From contig NZ_JBHLXC010000025.1 in NCBI RefSeq assembly GCF_042432495.1, forward strand, positions 1 to 41,043: DNA of 41,043 bases, given 5' to 3'. A model generated the notes under the pieces. It saw only the letters and a program-made list of their open reading frames with translations, was not told where the DNA came from and ran no database searches. Below are positions 23,297-32,191 of this stretch, piece by piece (position 1 is the stretch's first letter; each line of letters starts with the position of its first letter). A program made the translations under genes and the position numbers. Source of the stretch: Pseudochelatococcus lubricantis. GTDB taxonomy: Bacteria > Pseudomonadota > Alphaproteobacteria > Rhizobiales > Beijerinckiaceae.

Positions 23297-23990
23297 GAGC
23301 GCCTAACAAAACCATTTATTAACCCTATTTGGTTGAGGCTTGGGCGTGGTCAAGAAACTTTTGCCCGACGCCCTATGGGCTGAGATCGCCCCGTTGTTTC
23401 CGTCCGTTGCGGCACGCCCGAAAGGCGGGCGGCCTCGGGTCGAGGATCGAGATGCGCTGACTGGCATCCTGTTCGTGCTCTACACCGCGATTGCTTGGGA
23501 GCGGCTGCCGTTCGAGGTGGCGAGATGTTCCAGGATAACCTGCTGGCGCCGGCTGCGCGTCTGGCGGGATGCCGGCCTGTGGGATCGGATCCATCGCCAA
23601 ATGCTGGAGCGGCTGAACCTTGCCGGGGAGATCGACTGGCCGCGTGCTTCGGTGGATTCCTCGTCAGTTGCCGCCAAAAGGGGAGCGACGCGGTCGGCCC
23701 GAACCCGACCGACCGGGGCAAACCGGGTACCGAGCGCTACATCGTGGTCGACCGCAAGGGCCTGCCTCTCGCCATCGTCCTGACCGGAGCCAATTGCCAT
23801 GACAGCATGGCGCTGACCGAGGTGGTCGATGCGTTCCATCCGATTCGGCAGCGGCGGGGACGGCCCGCAAGTGGCCGAAGAAGCTCCATGCCGACAAGGG
23901 CTGCGATTTCGACCGTTGCCGGAAGGACCTGCGCAAGCGCTCCATCACGCCGCGCATCGCTCGCCGCGGCATCGACAGCTCGTCCTCCCA
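23297..23990 (+). mobile_element. Broken IS5-family insertion sequence 1
   Basis: It starts with an end-like sequence GAGCGCCTAACAAAACC at about 23296. The transposase frame begins near 23346 (LLPDALWAEIAPLFP, then GRPRVEDRDALTGILFVLYT) and includes SVDSSSVAAKRGA. A frameshift near 23690 moves to NPTDRGKPGTERYIVVDRKG, LAIVLTGANCHDSMAL (with a DDE-type Asp), and a second near 23860 moves to KKLHADKGCDFDRCRKDL and RIARRGIDSS. It then stops matching, so the catalytic C-terminal part and right end are missing. Not functional. Confidence 0.85.
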
Positions 23991-24145
23991 CGAGAGAAGC
24001 GTTCCAGATCATGACGATACAGACATGGAAACCCTTCCTACTTGGCCGCTGAGCAACAAAGTGAGTCGGATTCGAACATTCGAGGTTTTGACGGCGATGG
24101 CGATGCCATCACAGCGTTGGTCCGATGACGAGAAACTGAGGTAAA
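23991..24145. other. Short stretch after the IS5 remnant
   Basis: No gene, repeat or site recognised between the broken right side of the IS5 remnant and a small open frame. It is probably debris from the same deletion. Confidence 0.4.
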
Positions 24146-24346
24146 CTACCATGCTGCCATTGAGGATTTCGATATGGTGAGCAACAGGGCCGCGCTCCCT
24201 GCTTCGCTGGCGACGGCAGCGAGAATGACGAACGTCACGAGGCCCATCAGGCCAAGCAGGATGGTGCGATTGCCTGCCGCAGGGTCATTCTTTTCATACG
24301 GAAGGAGGATAAAGCCAGGATTGCAGAATGGATGTCGATAGTCCAT
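24146..24346 (-). CDS. Small open frame with one membrane segment, doubtful
   Basis: A 66-codon frame. Residues about 29-56 (TILLGLMGLVTFVILAAVAS and onward) are hydrophobic enough to span a membrane, preceded by charged EKNDPAAGNR. No family was recognised and it has no clear ribosome binding site. The surroundings are decayed, so it may be a scrap of a transporter or pure chance. Kept only because the hydrophobic stretch is distinct. Confidence 0.25.
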   Translation of the reverse strand: MDYRHPFCNPGFILLPYEKNDPAAGNRTILLGLMGLVTFVILAAVASEAGSAALLLTISKSSMAAW

Positions 24347-24433
24347 ATTGCGGGATAGTATCCTGAATTGCCTAATGTCAGGTGAGTGGGAGTCGTATGC
24401 TGAGCACTAACCGACAACAAGTGGAACAGAGAC

Positions 24434-25228
24434 GTGACGGCTAGAACTGACGTATCCGATCGCCGGGCCCCCGAGGAGGGAATGAAGTCGCTCGGCAAAC
24501 TGGTCAAGGTCCTTGAGTGTTTCTCGACCGACGACCGGGCGCTGTCGCTGTCGGACATCTGCGCGCGGACCGGCTTTCCCCGCTCTACCACCCATCGCCT
24601 GATGGCTTCGTTGCGGGATGTCGGATTTCTGGATCAAGATCGCGAGCGCGACGCTTATCGGCTCGGGCTCAAGCTTTTTGAGCTGGGCAGCGTCGCGCTG
24701 TCAAATCTCGATATTCACCGCGAGGCCTATCCTTTCGTGGATGCGCTGGAACGGATGACCGGGCATATCGTGACGGTCGCAATTTTCGACGGCTTTCGGG
24801 CGGTCGTCATTCGCCGCACCGAGGGCGGGAGCGAAGCCGCGACCAAGTCGAACCTTATCGAGAATGCACCGGCGCATTGCACCAGCGTCGGAAAGGCATC
24901 GCTCGCCTTCCAGCCGGCAGAGGTCATCGATCGGCTGATCGAGCGCGGCCTAGAACGCTTCACCGAGGCAACGATTACGGATGGCGAGGTTCTGCGTCAG
25001 GAACTCACCGGGATCCGCGAGCGTGGCTACGCGGTCGACGAGGGCGAACATCAGCCCGGATTGCGATGCATCGGCGCACCGATCCGCGGCCAGCATGGCA
25101 AGGTTTTTGCGGGGCTCTCGATTTCCGGTCCTTCCTGGCAGCTTAAGAAAGAGAATGTCGAGGAGCTTGCAAAAGTCGTCACCTACCACGCGGATCGCAT
25201 CTCGCGCGCGCTCGGTTACGTCAGTTAA
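24434..25228 (+). CDS. IclR-family regulator 2
   Basis: A 264-residue IclR regulator, intact amid decayed DNA. The winged helix (about 17-75) shows KLVKVLECFSTDDRAL, LSDICARTGFPRSTTHRLM and LRDVGFLDQD. The effector domain has GHIVTVAIFDGFRAVVIRR, APAHCTSVGKASLAF, RERGYAVDEGEHQPGLRCIG and FAGLSISGPSW. The GTG at 24434 gives the full length; the ATG at 24482 has GAGGAGG but only 2-3 nt away. It may regulate the carbohydrate ABC cluster at 26221-34687, the next intact module, though an IS remnant lies between. No operator was assigned. Confidence 0.92.
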   Translation: MTARTDVSDRRAPEEGMKSLGKLVKVLECFSTDDRALSLSDICARTGFPRSTTHRLMASLRDVGFLDQDRERDAYRLGLKLFELGSVALSNLDIHREAYPFVDALERMTGHIVTVAIFDGFRAVVIRRTEGGSEAATKSNLIENAPAHCTSVGKASLAFQPAEVIDRLIERGLERFTEATITDGEVLRQELTGIRERGYAVDEGEHQPGLRCIGAPIRGQHGKVFAGLSISGPSWQLKKENVEELAKVVTYHADRISRALGYVS

Positions 25229-25289
25229 AGCGTTGTCAAGCAAAGTGGATACCACTTTAGCATGAAGAAAACGCGAAAAAATAAATAGA

Positions 25290-25930
25290 GGCGATCATGA
25301 ACTTGCGGCAAGTATAGCGATGTTTTGCAACCTGATACAGACCAGGCGAATGCAACGATATGAAGATCGGCAAGGGTCTGGGCGCATCGTTCATAGTTCT
25401 TGAAGAGTCGTCCGAAAGGTGTCGCCCATGCGAAGGATCGCTCGACAACCCGTCGTCTGGGCAGAAGGACGAAGCCGAGCTTTGCCTCCGGCAGCTTGAC
25501 GACCTCAAGCCGAATACCGTGTTCGGCTGCTGATTTCTCCGGTTCCTCACCTGTATATTCCTGATTGAAAAAGTAATCTCCACACTCTGATCCGTGGCGA
25601 CCTGGATCGCCTCGGCCATGCGGCCCGCTTCGGCTCTGTCTCCGACATTGGCAGGCGGTGACGTACATGGCGAGCAAATGGCCGAGCGTATCCGCGGCCA
25701 TGTGCAGTTTGGAGCCCTTGTTGCACTTCGCGCCATCATATCCGGCTCTGGCTCCGCTTTCCGGCGTCGAGCGCAGGGTGCGGCTGTCGATGATCGCGGC
25801 TGTCGGGGCTCGTCCGGTCGGCTGGCGGCAAGCCGTAGAAGCATGCGCAGGTCTTCGGCCAGCGCCTTGAAACAGCCGGCACGCAACCAGCATTGCGCCT
25901 GTTGATAAACGCTCTTCCACGGCGACAGAT
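25290..25930 (-). pseudogene. Broken IS5-family transposase 2
   Basis: Fragments of one transposase lie in alternating frames. SPWKSVYQQAQCWLRAG and CFKALAEDLRMLLRL start it; TAAIIDSRTLRSTPESGARA, GYDGAK and KLHMAADTLGHLLA are in another frame; PANVGDRAEAGRMAEAI is in the first again; YTGEEPEKSAAEHGIRLEVV, LLPRRRVVERSFAWAT and NYERCAQTLADLHIVAFA finish in the second. At least three frameshifts make it inactive. The C-terminal E of the DDE triad would be in VVERSFAW. It differs from the element at 23297, so two different IS5 subgroups are present. Its 5' side abuts a dispersed repeat copy directly. Confidence 0.82.
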
Positions 25931-25934
25931 TATT

Positions 25935-26025
25935 AGAGCGCGTTCCGATCAGATGGAATCATATGATTGATCAGAATTCGCTAAAAATAGGGAAATTATC
26001 ATCTGTCCTTTTTCAACGTAAACAG
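25935..26025 (-). repeat. Dispersed repeat, copy 2
   Basis: Read on the minus strand it has, in order, CTGTTTACGTTGAAA, AGGACAGAT, AGCGAATTCTGATCAATCA, CATCTGATCGGAACGCGCTC. This is the same order as copy 1 at 13646-13728, with an additional 20 bp or so between the last two blocks. A further partial relative, AGAGCACGTTCCGAT, lies at about 26137-26151 on the plus strand. The unit sits between a dead transposase and the dapA operon. Confidence 0.7.
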
Positions 26026-26178
26026 TATAGATTGTAGAACGTCTGATGTTTAAAACGGAATTGATCGGGCATTATATTTGTTTATATTCGCATAAAATCA
26101 TCCCAGAAGTGCGCACAGTTTTGGGCCTGATGCTGTAGAGCACGTTCCGATTTCAGGAAATGGGATCATGTTTCAAGG

Positions 26179-26211
26179 ACCGACTACGGCGCCGGAGGCG
26201 CCGTAGTCGGT
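26179..26211 (-). terminator. Perfect 15-bp hairpin terminator after the dapA-like gene
   Basis: ACCGACTACGGCGCC (26179-26193) and GGCGCCGTAGTCGGT (26197-26211) pair without mismatch around a 3-nt loop. It is 10 bp past the stop of the dapA-like gene on the minus strand. No U-tract follows. It most likely ends the FAD oxidoreductase - ATPase - dapA-like transcript. Confidence 0.78.
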
Positions 26212-26220
26212 ATACCTGTT

Positions 26221-27120
26221 TCAGATCAGCGCCTTGAGGGCGCTGTCAATGGCCGTTTTCTGCTCGTCCGAGACTGCCTCCATGGGGGCACGCGGATTGT
26301 AGAGGGGCAGGCCCTGGCGGTGCTGGATGTATTTCACGCAAGCCGGCAGGTTGTCGTGACGCAGCACGTTCCACAGTGCGTTGAGCTTCCAATGGATTTC
26401 CAGCGCCTCGGGATGCTTGCCCTCGCGGGTCAGATGGAAAAGCCTGGTCGTGACGCCAGGAAGGGCCGAGGTCAGGGCGGAGATCGCGCCGTCCGCTCCC
26501 ATGGCGAAAGCCGAGTAGAGCAGGGCGTCGATACCCGACAAGACGATGTTGTCCGGCTTGGCGCTTTGCACGAGATCGGACAGCGATTTCAGATCGCCCG
26601 AAGATTGTTTCATACCGATCACGCCCGGAACTTCGTCCATGATGCGCAGCATGAGGTCGGAGGAAAGGTAGTTCCACGGAATGACGTTGTAGATCAGGAT
26701 CGGGATACCGCATTCTTCCCAGATCCGGCGGAAATGTTCGACCGTCGCATCTGCGCCGGGTTTGAACAGGTAGTGCACCGGCGTGACCTGCAGTGCGTCG
26801 ACCTTGATGTCCTCAAGCAGCTTCACACGCCCGGTCGCCTCAAGGGTGGAGTTGACGATAAGCCCTGCCAGGAAGGGCTTGCGGCCCTTGACTGCCTCGT
26901 AGGTCGCAATCATCGCATCGCGGAATTCGCCATCGCTGAGCGTGTGGCCTTCGCCGGTGGAGCCTCCGGCGACCACCGCATCCGCGCCATTGTCGAGAAT
27001 CCAGTCGATCTGACCGGCGATGGCATTCGTCACCAGACGCCCGTTCGCATCAAACGGCATGGTGACCGGCGGCAGAATGCCGGTCAGGGTTTTTTTCAGT
27101 GCGATCTTGTCAAGTGTCAC
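26221..27120 (-). CDS. DapA/NAL-family class I aldolase or dehydratase
   Basis: A 299-residue TIM-barrel enzyme of the dihydrodipicolinate synthase / N-acetylneuraminate lyase family. The Schiff-base Lys171 is in GVIGMKQSSGD, the catalytic Tyr144 in ILIYNVIPWN, and the carboxylate-binding loop is GGSTGEGHTLS (52-62). The start is a GTG at 27120, chosen because AGGAGG lies 6 nt upstream; an ATG at 27150 lacks so good a site. In a sugar ABC operon with an FAD oxidoreductase and DhaKL it more likely cleaves or dehydrates a 2-keto-3-deoxy sugar acid than makes lysine precursors. The specific substrate cannot be read from the sequence. Confidence 0.9.
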   Translation of the reverse strand: MTLDKIALKKTLTGILPPVTMPFDANGRLVTNAIAGQIDWILDNGADAVVAGGSTGEGHTLSDGEFRDAMIATYEAVKGRKPFLAGLIVNSTLEATGRVKLLEDIKVDALQVTPVHYLFKPGADATVEHFRRIWEECGIPILIYNVIPWNYLSSDLMLRIMDEVPGVIGMKQSSGDLKSLSDLVQSAKPDNIVLSGIDALLYSAFAMGADGAISALTSALPGVTTRLFHLTREGKHPEALEIHWKLNALWNVLRHDNLPACVKYIQHRQGLPLYNPRAPMEAVSDEQKTAIDSALKALI

Positions 27121-27220
27121 GTTGATCCTCCTAGTGGCGTTTATATTCATGATTTCGGTCCCCTTCCGTTTCCGAGGGGCGGAAATCTGCAAGCCACGCC
27201 AGGGCCTGCAGTCAGGTCTT

Positions 27221-28297
27221 TCAGCCGGCCAGCCGACGCCCGTTCTCGCCGGGTGCGAAGAAGTGCCATGCCCCGGGCGCGGGGGTGAGCGTGATCTGGT
27301 CGCCGACACGGCCGATCCCGTTGGCGGCGACCACGGTGACGCGGCCGGACGGCGTATCCACCAGCAGGTAATCCGATGGGCCTGTCGGCTCGACGAGGGC
27401 GATCCTGCCGGCGATGGCATCGTGCATGCCAGGGTCGGACGAGATCCGGAAATCTTCCGGCCGAATACCGGCGACAGCGGCGCCGGTCGGCGTCGAGCCC
27501 GGCGCGCGGGTCCGCAAGCCCCCGGTGAGCCGGATGAAACGGTCGTCGCCTTCCGCCTCGATACTGCCGTCGAGAAAGTTCATCGTCGGCGCGCCGATGA
27601 AGCCGGCGACGAAGCGGTCGGCGGGCTTGCCATAGAGTTCCATCGGCGTGCCCTGCTGGGCGATTTCGCCGCCGCGCAGGATCACAATCCGGTCCGCCAT
27701 GGTCATCGCTTCGACCTGATCGTGCGTAACATAGACGGTCGTGCGGCCCAGGCGCTGGTGAAGGGACTTGATTTCGGTCCGCATGGCGATGCGCAGCTTG
27801 GCATCGAGATTCGACAGCGGCTCGTCGAAAAGATAGACGTCCGGGTCGCGCACGATGGCCCGGCCCATGGCGACACGCTGGCGCTGACCGCCTGACAGGT
27901 TGCGCGGATAGCGGCCGAGGTACTCCTCAAGGCCCAGAACCCGCGCCGCCTCCTCGACCTTGCGGCGGATCTCCTCCTTCGGCAATCCGCGCAGACGCAG
28001 GCCGAAGCCCATGTTTTGCGCAACCGTGTAATGCGGATAGAGCGCATAATTCTGGAACACCATCGCGATGTTGCGCTTTTGCGGCGGCAGGTGGTGGACG
28101 GTTCGCCTCCCGATGGCGATGGAGCCTGCGGAAATGTCCTCAAGCCCGGCGATCGTCCGCAGAAGGGTGGACTTTCCGCAGCCCGAAGGTCCGACGAGGA
28201 CGACGAATTCGCCTTCGCCGACTTCCAGATCGATGCCCTTGATGACATCCACGCTTCCGAAGCGCTTGACCACGTTCTGCAGCGATATGGTTCCCAT
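27221..28297 (-). CDS. Carbohydrate ABC transporter ATPase (MalK/UgpC type)
   Basis: A 358-residue ATPase of the CUT1 carbohydrate uptake family. It has Walker A GPSGCGKST, Q-loop VFQNYALYPH, signature LSGGQRQR, Walker B VYLFDEPLSNLDAKLR and the H-loop VTHDQVEAM. The C-terminal regulatory domain (about 235-358) has the oligosaccharide-binding fold pattern with GFIGAPTMNFLDG and VAGIRPEDFRIS. It should energise the permeases at 31250 and 32188, encoded in the divergent operon. It starts 23 bp after the FAD oxidoreductase gene and is 100 bp before the dapA-like gene. Confidence 0.95.
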   Translation of the reverse strand: MGTISLQNVVKRFGSVDVIKGIDLEVGEGEFVVLVGPSGCGKSTLLRTIAGLEDISAGSIAIGRRTVHHLPPQKRNIAMVFQNYALYPHYTVAQNMGFGLRLRGLPKEEIRRKVEEAARVLGLEEYLGRYPRNLSGGQRQRVAMGRAIVRDPDVYLFDEPLSNLDAKLRIAMRTEIKSLHQRLGRTTVYVTHDQVEAMTMADRIVILRGGEIAQQGTPMELYGKPADRFVAGFIGAPTMNFLDGSIEAEGDDRFIRLTGGLRTRAPGSTPTGAAVAGIRPEDFRISSDPGMHDAIAGRIALVEPTGPSDYLLVDTPSGRVTVVAANGIGRVGDQITLTPAPGAWHFFAPGENGRRLAG

Positions 28298-28320
28298 GCA
28301 TTTTCTCCTTGCCCGATCGC

Positions 28321-29727
28321 TCAGATGGCCGGTTCGCGCGTCTTGCCTCCGAAGAGGGCCCCTTGCTCGCGAAGCCGCTGTTGAAGCTGCGCGATATCGA
28401 GATCGACCATCGGGATGCCCGAAAGCGCCGAGAGGGCGGCGGCCGTGCCGGCGGCCTGGCCCATGGCCATGCAGGTGCCGGTGATTCTGGCGCTGGCCAA
28501 CGCGCGCCGTTCCGCCGATATGCAGCGGCCGGCCGCGATGAGGTTCGGCCCATTCACCGGCAGCATGGCGCCCAGCGGGATGTCGTAGCCCGACGGCACC
28601 GGCTCGGTTCCGTCCATGCTGTTGCCCTTCGCGTCATGGCTATCGATCGGGAAGCCGCCCCGGGCGACCGCATCCGCGAAATCCCGGCCGGAGCGTACAT
28701 CGTCGTCCGTCAGTGTCGCGCGGCCCTTGATCCTTCGGCTTTCGCGCACCCCCACGCAGGAGGCTGTCGCGGACAGGAAGGTGCTTTCGTATCCTGGCAC
28801 CATTTTGCGGAAGAACCGGACGAACTCGCGCACCTGCCGGCGCAGGACAAGCTCGGCCCGCGCCATGTCTCCGGCATCGGTCGCGTCGGCGGCATATCGG
28901 GTGACGTTGATCACCGCCTCGCGGGTGAGGACATGGCAGGCGACATGCATCTCCTTCCGGTCAAGCGAGACGATGCCTGCCTCGAAGCCGCGGCGCAACA
29001 GCGCGCCGTAACCCCAGAGGTTGTAGTAGTGGCGCCCCTCGAAGCCGGGCTGACCCGCATCCATTTTGAAGTCGCCGGGATTCGCGCGGACATAGGCGAG
29101 GGCGGCCGCATGATCCACGTTGCCCAGCTTGAACATCATCGAAACCGGCTGCGTGGCCGAGGTCGGATGGAAGTCGCACCGGGCTTTGGCAAACAGGTCA
29201 GCGTCGCCCGTGGCGTCGACCATTGCCTTAGCGCAAAAGGCGATCCGGCCGCTTCTGGTCTCGCAGATTGCGTGTAGAGCCGCCTCAGTCCCCGACGCGA
29301 CGCCAGCTCCCGACACCGCGACAACCGGCGCCTGGGGCATGATCGCGACCCCTTCCTCGTCCAGCCACTCCACGATCAGCGATTTGAACAGTTCGTGCTC
29401 GACCGGAAGGCGGGTTCGCGTATAGCCCGTATCGTCGTCCACCAGGCCGGGGGATGCGCCGCCGGCTTTCAGCCGGTCGATCATTTCCAGGGGAAGACCG
29501 CCCACGATCGGGTGACCGGCGGCATCCTGCCATCCCGCGCTATGCTCCAGGAGCTGGGTCGCGATGTTGCCGCCGAAGAAGCCGCTCCGCTCCAGAATGA
29601 GCGTCGAGGCGCCGTTGCGGGCGGCTGCGATGGCGGCCATCACGCCTGCCGTGCCGCCGCCAGCGACGATCACATCGTGGGCGCCCAGTACCTGAATTTC
29701 GCGTTCCGGCTCCCGAATCGTCATCAT
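28321..29727 (-). CDS. FAD-dependent oxidoreductase (FAD_oxidored family)
   Basis: A 468-residue flavoprotein. The N-terminal FAD-binding motif is HDVIVAGGGTAGVMAAIAAA, followed by LILERSGFFGGNIATQ. VDATGDADL is a second family motif, and the C-terminal LIAAGRCISAERRALAS with MGQAAGTAAAL binds FAD. Such proteins often sit in carbohydrate ABC operons and probably oxidise a sugar, polyol or its derivative. The start ATG at 29727 has GGGAGG 9 nt upstream; a longer frame of 20 codons upstream lacks one. First gene of the minus-strand operon, divergent from the binding protein gene. The substrate is unknown. Confidence 0.9.
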   Translation of the reverse strand: MMTIREPEREIQVLGAHDVIVAGGGTAGVMAAIAAARNGASTLILERSGFFGGNIATQLLEHSAGWQDAAGHPIVGGLPLEMIDRLKAGGASPGLVDDDTGYTRTRLPVEHELFKSLIVEWLDEEGVAIMPQAPVVAVSGAGVASGTEAALHAICETRSGRIAFCAKAMVDATGDADLFAKARCDFHPTSATQPVSMMFKLGNVDHAAALAYVRANPGDFKMDAGQPGFEGRHYYNLWGYGALLRRGFEAGIVSLDRKEMHVACHVLTREAVINVTRYAADATDAGDMARAELVLRRQVREFVRFFRKMVPGYESTFLSATASCVGVRESRRIKGRATLTDDDVRSGRDFADAVARGGFPIDSHDAKGNSMDGTEPVPSGYDIPLGAMLPVNGPNLIAAGRCISAERRALASARITGTCMAMGQAAGTAAALSALSGIPMVDLDIAQLQQRLREQGALFGGKTREPAI

Positions 29728-29855
29728 ATCCACTAACCTCCCTCTTGATTTGTCGGAACAATAGTCCACAATACGGGACATAAGCAAGAGACGGTTTTGC
29801 TAAACGCCGTGTCATATCCGGAGTCGAACCGGAGGATCACAGGAGGATGAACGCC
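29728..29855. promoter_or_regulatory. Divergent promoter region of the sugar ABC cluster
   Basis: In 128 bp the hexamer ACAATA occurs twice 10 bp apart (29758-29763, 29768-29773), on the same helix face, bracketed by TGTC (29751-29754) and GACA (29777-29780). This suggests a regulator site for both divergent operons; an IclR-type protein (24434) or the LysR at 35209 are candidates. No firm -35/-10 was assigned. Confidence 0.45.
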
Positions 29856-31187
29856 ATGAACAGATTTTCCAAAGGGGGCCTGTCGGCTGCTGTACTGGCC
29901 ATCGCGGCCCTTGTCGTCGCGCCGGCGGCGGCGCAGACGCTGACATTCTGGACGAATCTGACGACTGCCAGTCAGGCGGACGTCATCAAGAAACAGATCG
30001 AGGAGTGCCGCGCCGGGCAGGGCGGTCTCAAGGTGAACTTCGAAACGATTCCGTTCGGTTCGATGTACACGCGGCTGATCACCGCCATGCGCAACGGCTC
30101 GCCGCCCGACATCATGAATACGCTGGAGGGAGCCGTTGCCTTCGTCCAGTCGCGTGGCGGGCTGGTGCCGGTGACGGATGTCGTCGACGAGCTGGGACGT
30201 GACGATTTCCGCGCTTCCTATCTCGATGCCGTGTCGAAGAATGGCGAGATCTGGGGGCTGCCGGATTGGGCGCTGCATCAGGAAGTCTGGTATCGCAAGG
30301 ACTTGTTCGAAAAGGCGGGGATCGCGGTTCCGAAGTCGTGGGACGAACTGAAAGCGGCGGCGAAAGTGCTGACGAAGGACGAGAACGGTGACGGTACGCC
30401 GGACGTCTATGGCTTCGCCGTGCCGATGGGGCGCTCGCTTGTCGCGCCGCAAACGTTCTTCCAGTTCTTCTACGCGACTGGCGGCACGATTTTCGATCCG
30501 AAGACGGGCAAATATGCGTTCAACGAACACCGGGAAAAAGCGGTCAAGGCGCTGAGCTTCATGCTCGATCTCTACAAGACCGCCTCGCCGCCCTCCTCGG
30601 TCGAGTGGACTTGGAACGACTTCCGCAACGGCTACGTTCAGGGCAAGCTGGCCATGACCAACGAATGGGGGGCAGTCGTCCTGATCGCGGCCGAACAGAA
30701 TCCCACGATGCTTGACAACATGGGCGTCTTCCCGTTCCCCGGCCCCACGGCGGACAAGCCTCCGGTGGCATCGCTGAACGGCGGATACTACTATCTTGTG
30801 GCGCGTTCCACACCCGAGCGCGAACAGGCCGCGAAACGCTTGCTGACCTGCATGTATACGCCCGAGCGTGTGGCCGAGCGCGCCAACAGCCGCCCGATCT
30901 TCGCCCTGCCTGCGACGCGCAGCGCCTTCGAGAGTGAGACCTACCAGTCGAATGAATATGTGCGCAGGTTCAAGCCGGAGATCGAAACGATCTTCAACGA
31001 GGTGATGCCGAACTGGTATCGCTACGGACAGGAAGCGGGCCTGAACCCGCTGACGGGCCAGATAGAGGCGACCACGTTCATCGGCGATGCGATCCAGGCC
31101 GCAGCGCTGGGCCAGATCACGCCTGAGAGCGCGATCGAACAGATCGATTCTCAGCTGCAGTACCAGATCGAGATGATCGGCAATTGA
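29856..31187 (+). CDS. Sugar ABC extracellular binding protein, family 1
   Basis: A 443-residue periplasmic binding protein of the MalE/UgpB class. It begins with MNRFSKGG, a hydrophobic signal core and cleavage after AAAQ near residue 27. Mature features: LTFWTNLTTASQADVIKKQ, PFGSMYTRLITAMRNGSPPD, VWYRKDLFEKAGIAVPKSW, YGFAVPMGRS, and GKLAMTNEWGA. I prefer the ATG at 29856, with AGGAGG 9 nt upstream; the ATG at 29847 touches the same site. It is the first gene of the plus-strand operon with two permeases and DhaKL, and uses the ATPase at 27221. The sugar or polyol bound cannot be told. Confidence 0.94.
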   Translation: MNRFSKGGLSAAVLAIAALVVAPAAAQTLTFWTNLTTASQADVIKKQIEECRAGQGGLKVNFETIPFGSMYTRLITAMRNGSPPDIMNTLEGAVAFVQSRGGLVPVTDVVDELGRDDFRASYLDAVSKNGEIWGLPDWALHQEVWYRKDLFEKAGIAVPKSWDELKAAAKVLTKDENGDGTPDVYGFAVPMGRSLVAPQTFFQFFYATGGTIFDPKTGKYAFNEHREKAVKALSFMLDLYKTASPPSSVEWTWNDFRNGYVQGKLAMTNEWGAVVLIAAEQNPTMLDNMGVFPFPGPTADKPPVASLNGGYYYLVARSTPEREQAAKRLLTCMYTPERVAERANSRPIFALPATRSAFESETYQSNEYVRRFKPEIETIFNEVMPNWYRYGQEAGLNPLTGQIEATTFIGDAIQAAALGQITPESAIEQIDSQLQYQIEMIGN

Positions 31188-31249
31188 CCGCCAGGCCGTG
31201 GGCGGGCCGTTTCCGTCCGGCCCGCGGCCAGCGGGGTTCTGGAGCAACT

Positions 31250-32191
31250 ATGCAGAATTCTTCAACTTTTTCCGGGCACGCTCCGCATGCGCGCGCGGAC
31301 GGCCTGACGGCGGCCGGGAGCCGCGCGGTGACGGGCCTCATTTTCGTGGCGCCGGCAGTCATCTTCATGGTGCTGTTCGTGGCCTATCCAATATGGGAGG
31401 CTATCCGGCTTTCCTTCGTCGCCGTCGACGCCTTCACCGGCGCCGAGAGATTCGTGGGCCTGCGCAATTATGCGGAAATTCTCAACGCGCCGAAGCTCTG
31501 GCCGGTCCTGACCAACACGGCAGTATGGACCTTCTGGTCACTGATCGGCCAGTTTGGGCTCGGCCTGCTGGCGGCGCTGGCGATCAACCGCAACATGCCC
31601 GGGATGGGCGCGATCCGCTCGATCCTACTGCTGCCCTATGTCGTGCCCGTCATCGCGCTGGCCCTCTTCTGGCGGTGGATGCTGGACGGCTCCTTCGGCA
31701 TCGTTGCCGTGAGCCTGCAGCATCTGGGGCTCCTGGTGCCCGATCAGTCCCCGCTTGCCTCGCCCGAGGGGGCGACATGGAGCGTTATCCTCGCGAACAT
31801 CTGGCGCGGGTTTCCCTTCGTCATGATTTCCTATTGGGCCGCACTCCAGTCGATTCCGCCGGAGCAGTACGAGGCGGCCCAGGTAGACGGCGCCACTTCA
31901 TGGCAGCAGTTCCGCTTCGTGACATTGCCGAACCTCTGGACGGTCACAAAAATATTGTTCGTGCTGCGTTTCATCTGGACCATTACCTTCTTCGACATCA
32001 TCTGGCTTGTCAGCAAGGGCGGTCCCGCAGGGGCGACCGAGCACTGGCCGATCTGGATCTATCAGGAAACTATGGGGTTTTTCCGTTTCGGCTACGGGTC
32101 CGCGCTTGCGGTTACGCTGGGCGTGATGATCCTGGTGGCCATTGCGCTCTATGGCCTCGTCCTGCGCGTCGCCTCGGGAGGTCGTCCATGA
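31250..32191 (+). CDS. Sugar ABC permease (MalF type)
   Basis: A 313-residue inner-membrane subunit with six predicted spans after a hydrophilic N-terminus of about 25 residues. The CUT1 permease signature for ATPase contact is EQYEAAQVDGATSWQQFRFVTLP (EAA motif). Other family segments: FVAPAVIFMVLFVAYPIWEA, FVGLRNYAEIL, LALAINRNMPG-like and LLLPYVVPVIALALFW. Start ATG 31250 with GGAG 6 nt upstream. It overlaps the next permease by 4 bp and pairs with it in the membrane. Confidence 0.94.
   Translation: MQNSSTFSGHAPHARADGLTAAGSRAVTGLIFVAPAVIFMVLFVAYPIWEAIRLSFVAVDAFTGAERFVGLRNYAEILNAPKLWPVLTNTAVWTFWSLIGQFGLGLLAALAINRNMPGMGAIRSILLLPYVVPVIALALFWRWMLDGSFGIVAVSLQHLGLLVPDQSPLASPEGATWSVILANIWRGFPFVMISYWAALQSIPPEQYEAAQVDGATSWQQFRFVTLPNLWTVTKILFVLRFIWTITFFDIIWLVSKGGPAGATEHWPIWIYQETMGFFRFGYGSALAVTLGVMILVAIALYGLVLRVASGGRP

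Noticed and set aside
26221..27120. Lysine-biosynthetic DapA
   Set aside because: It is in a sugar uptake and oxidation cluster with its own terminator; the family is broad.
29733..31247. Open minus-strand frame of 504 codons opposite the sugar binding protein
   Set aside because: Mirror frame of a GC-rich gene. Composition is Arg/His-rich with no domain, and the plus-strand frame is a textbook binding protein.
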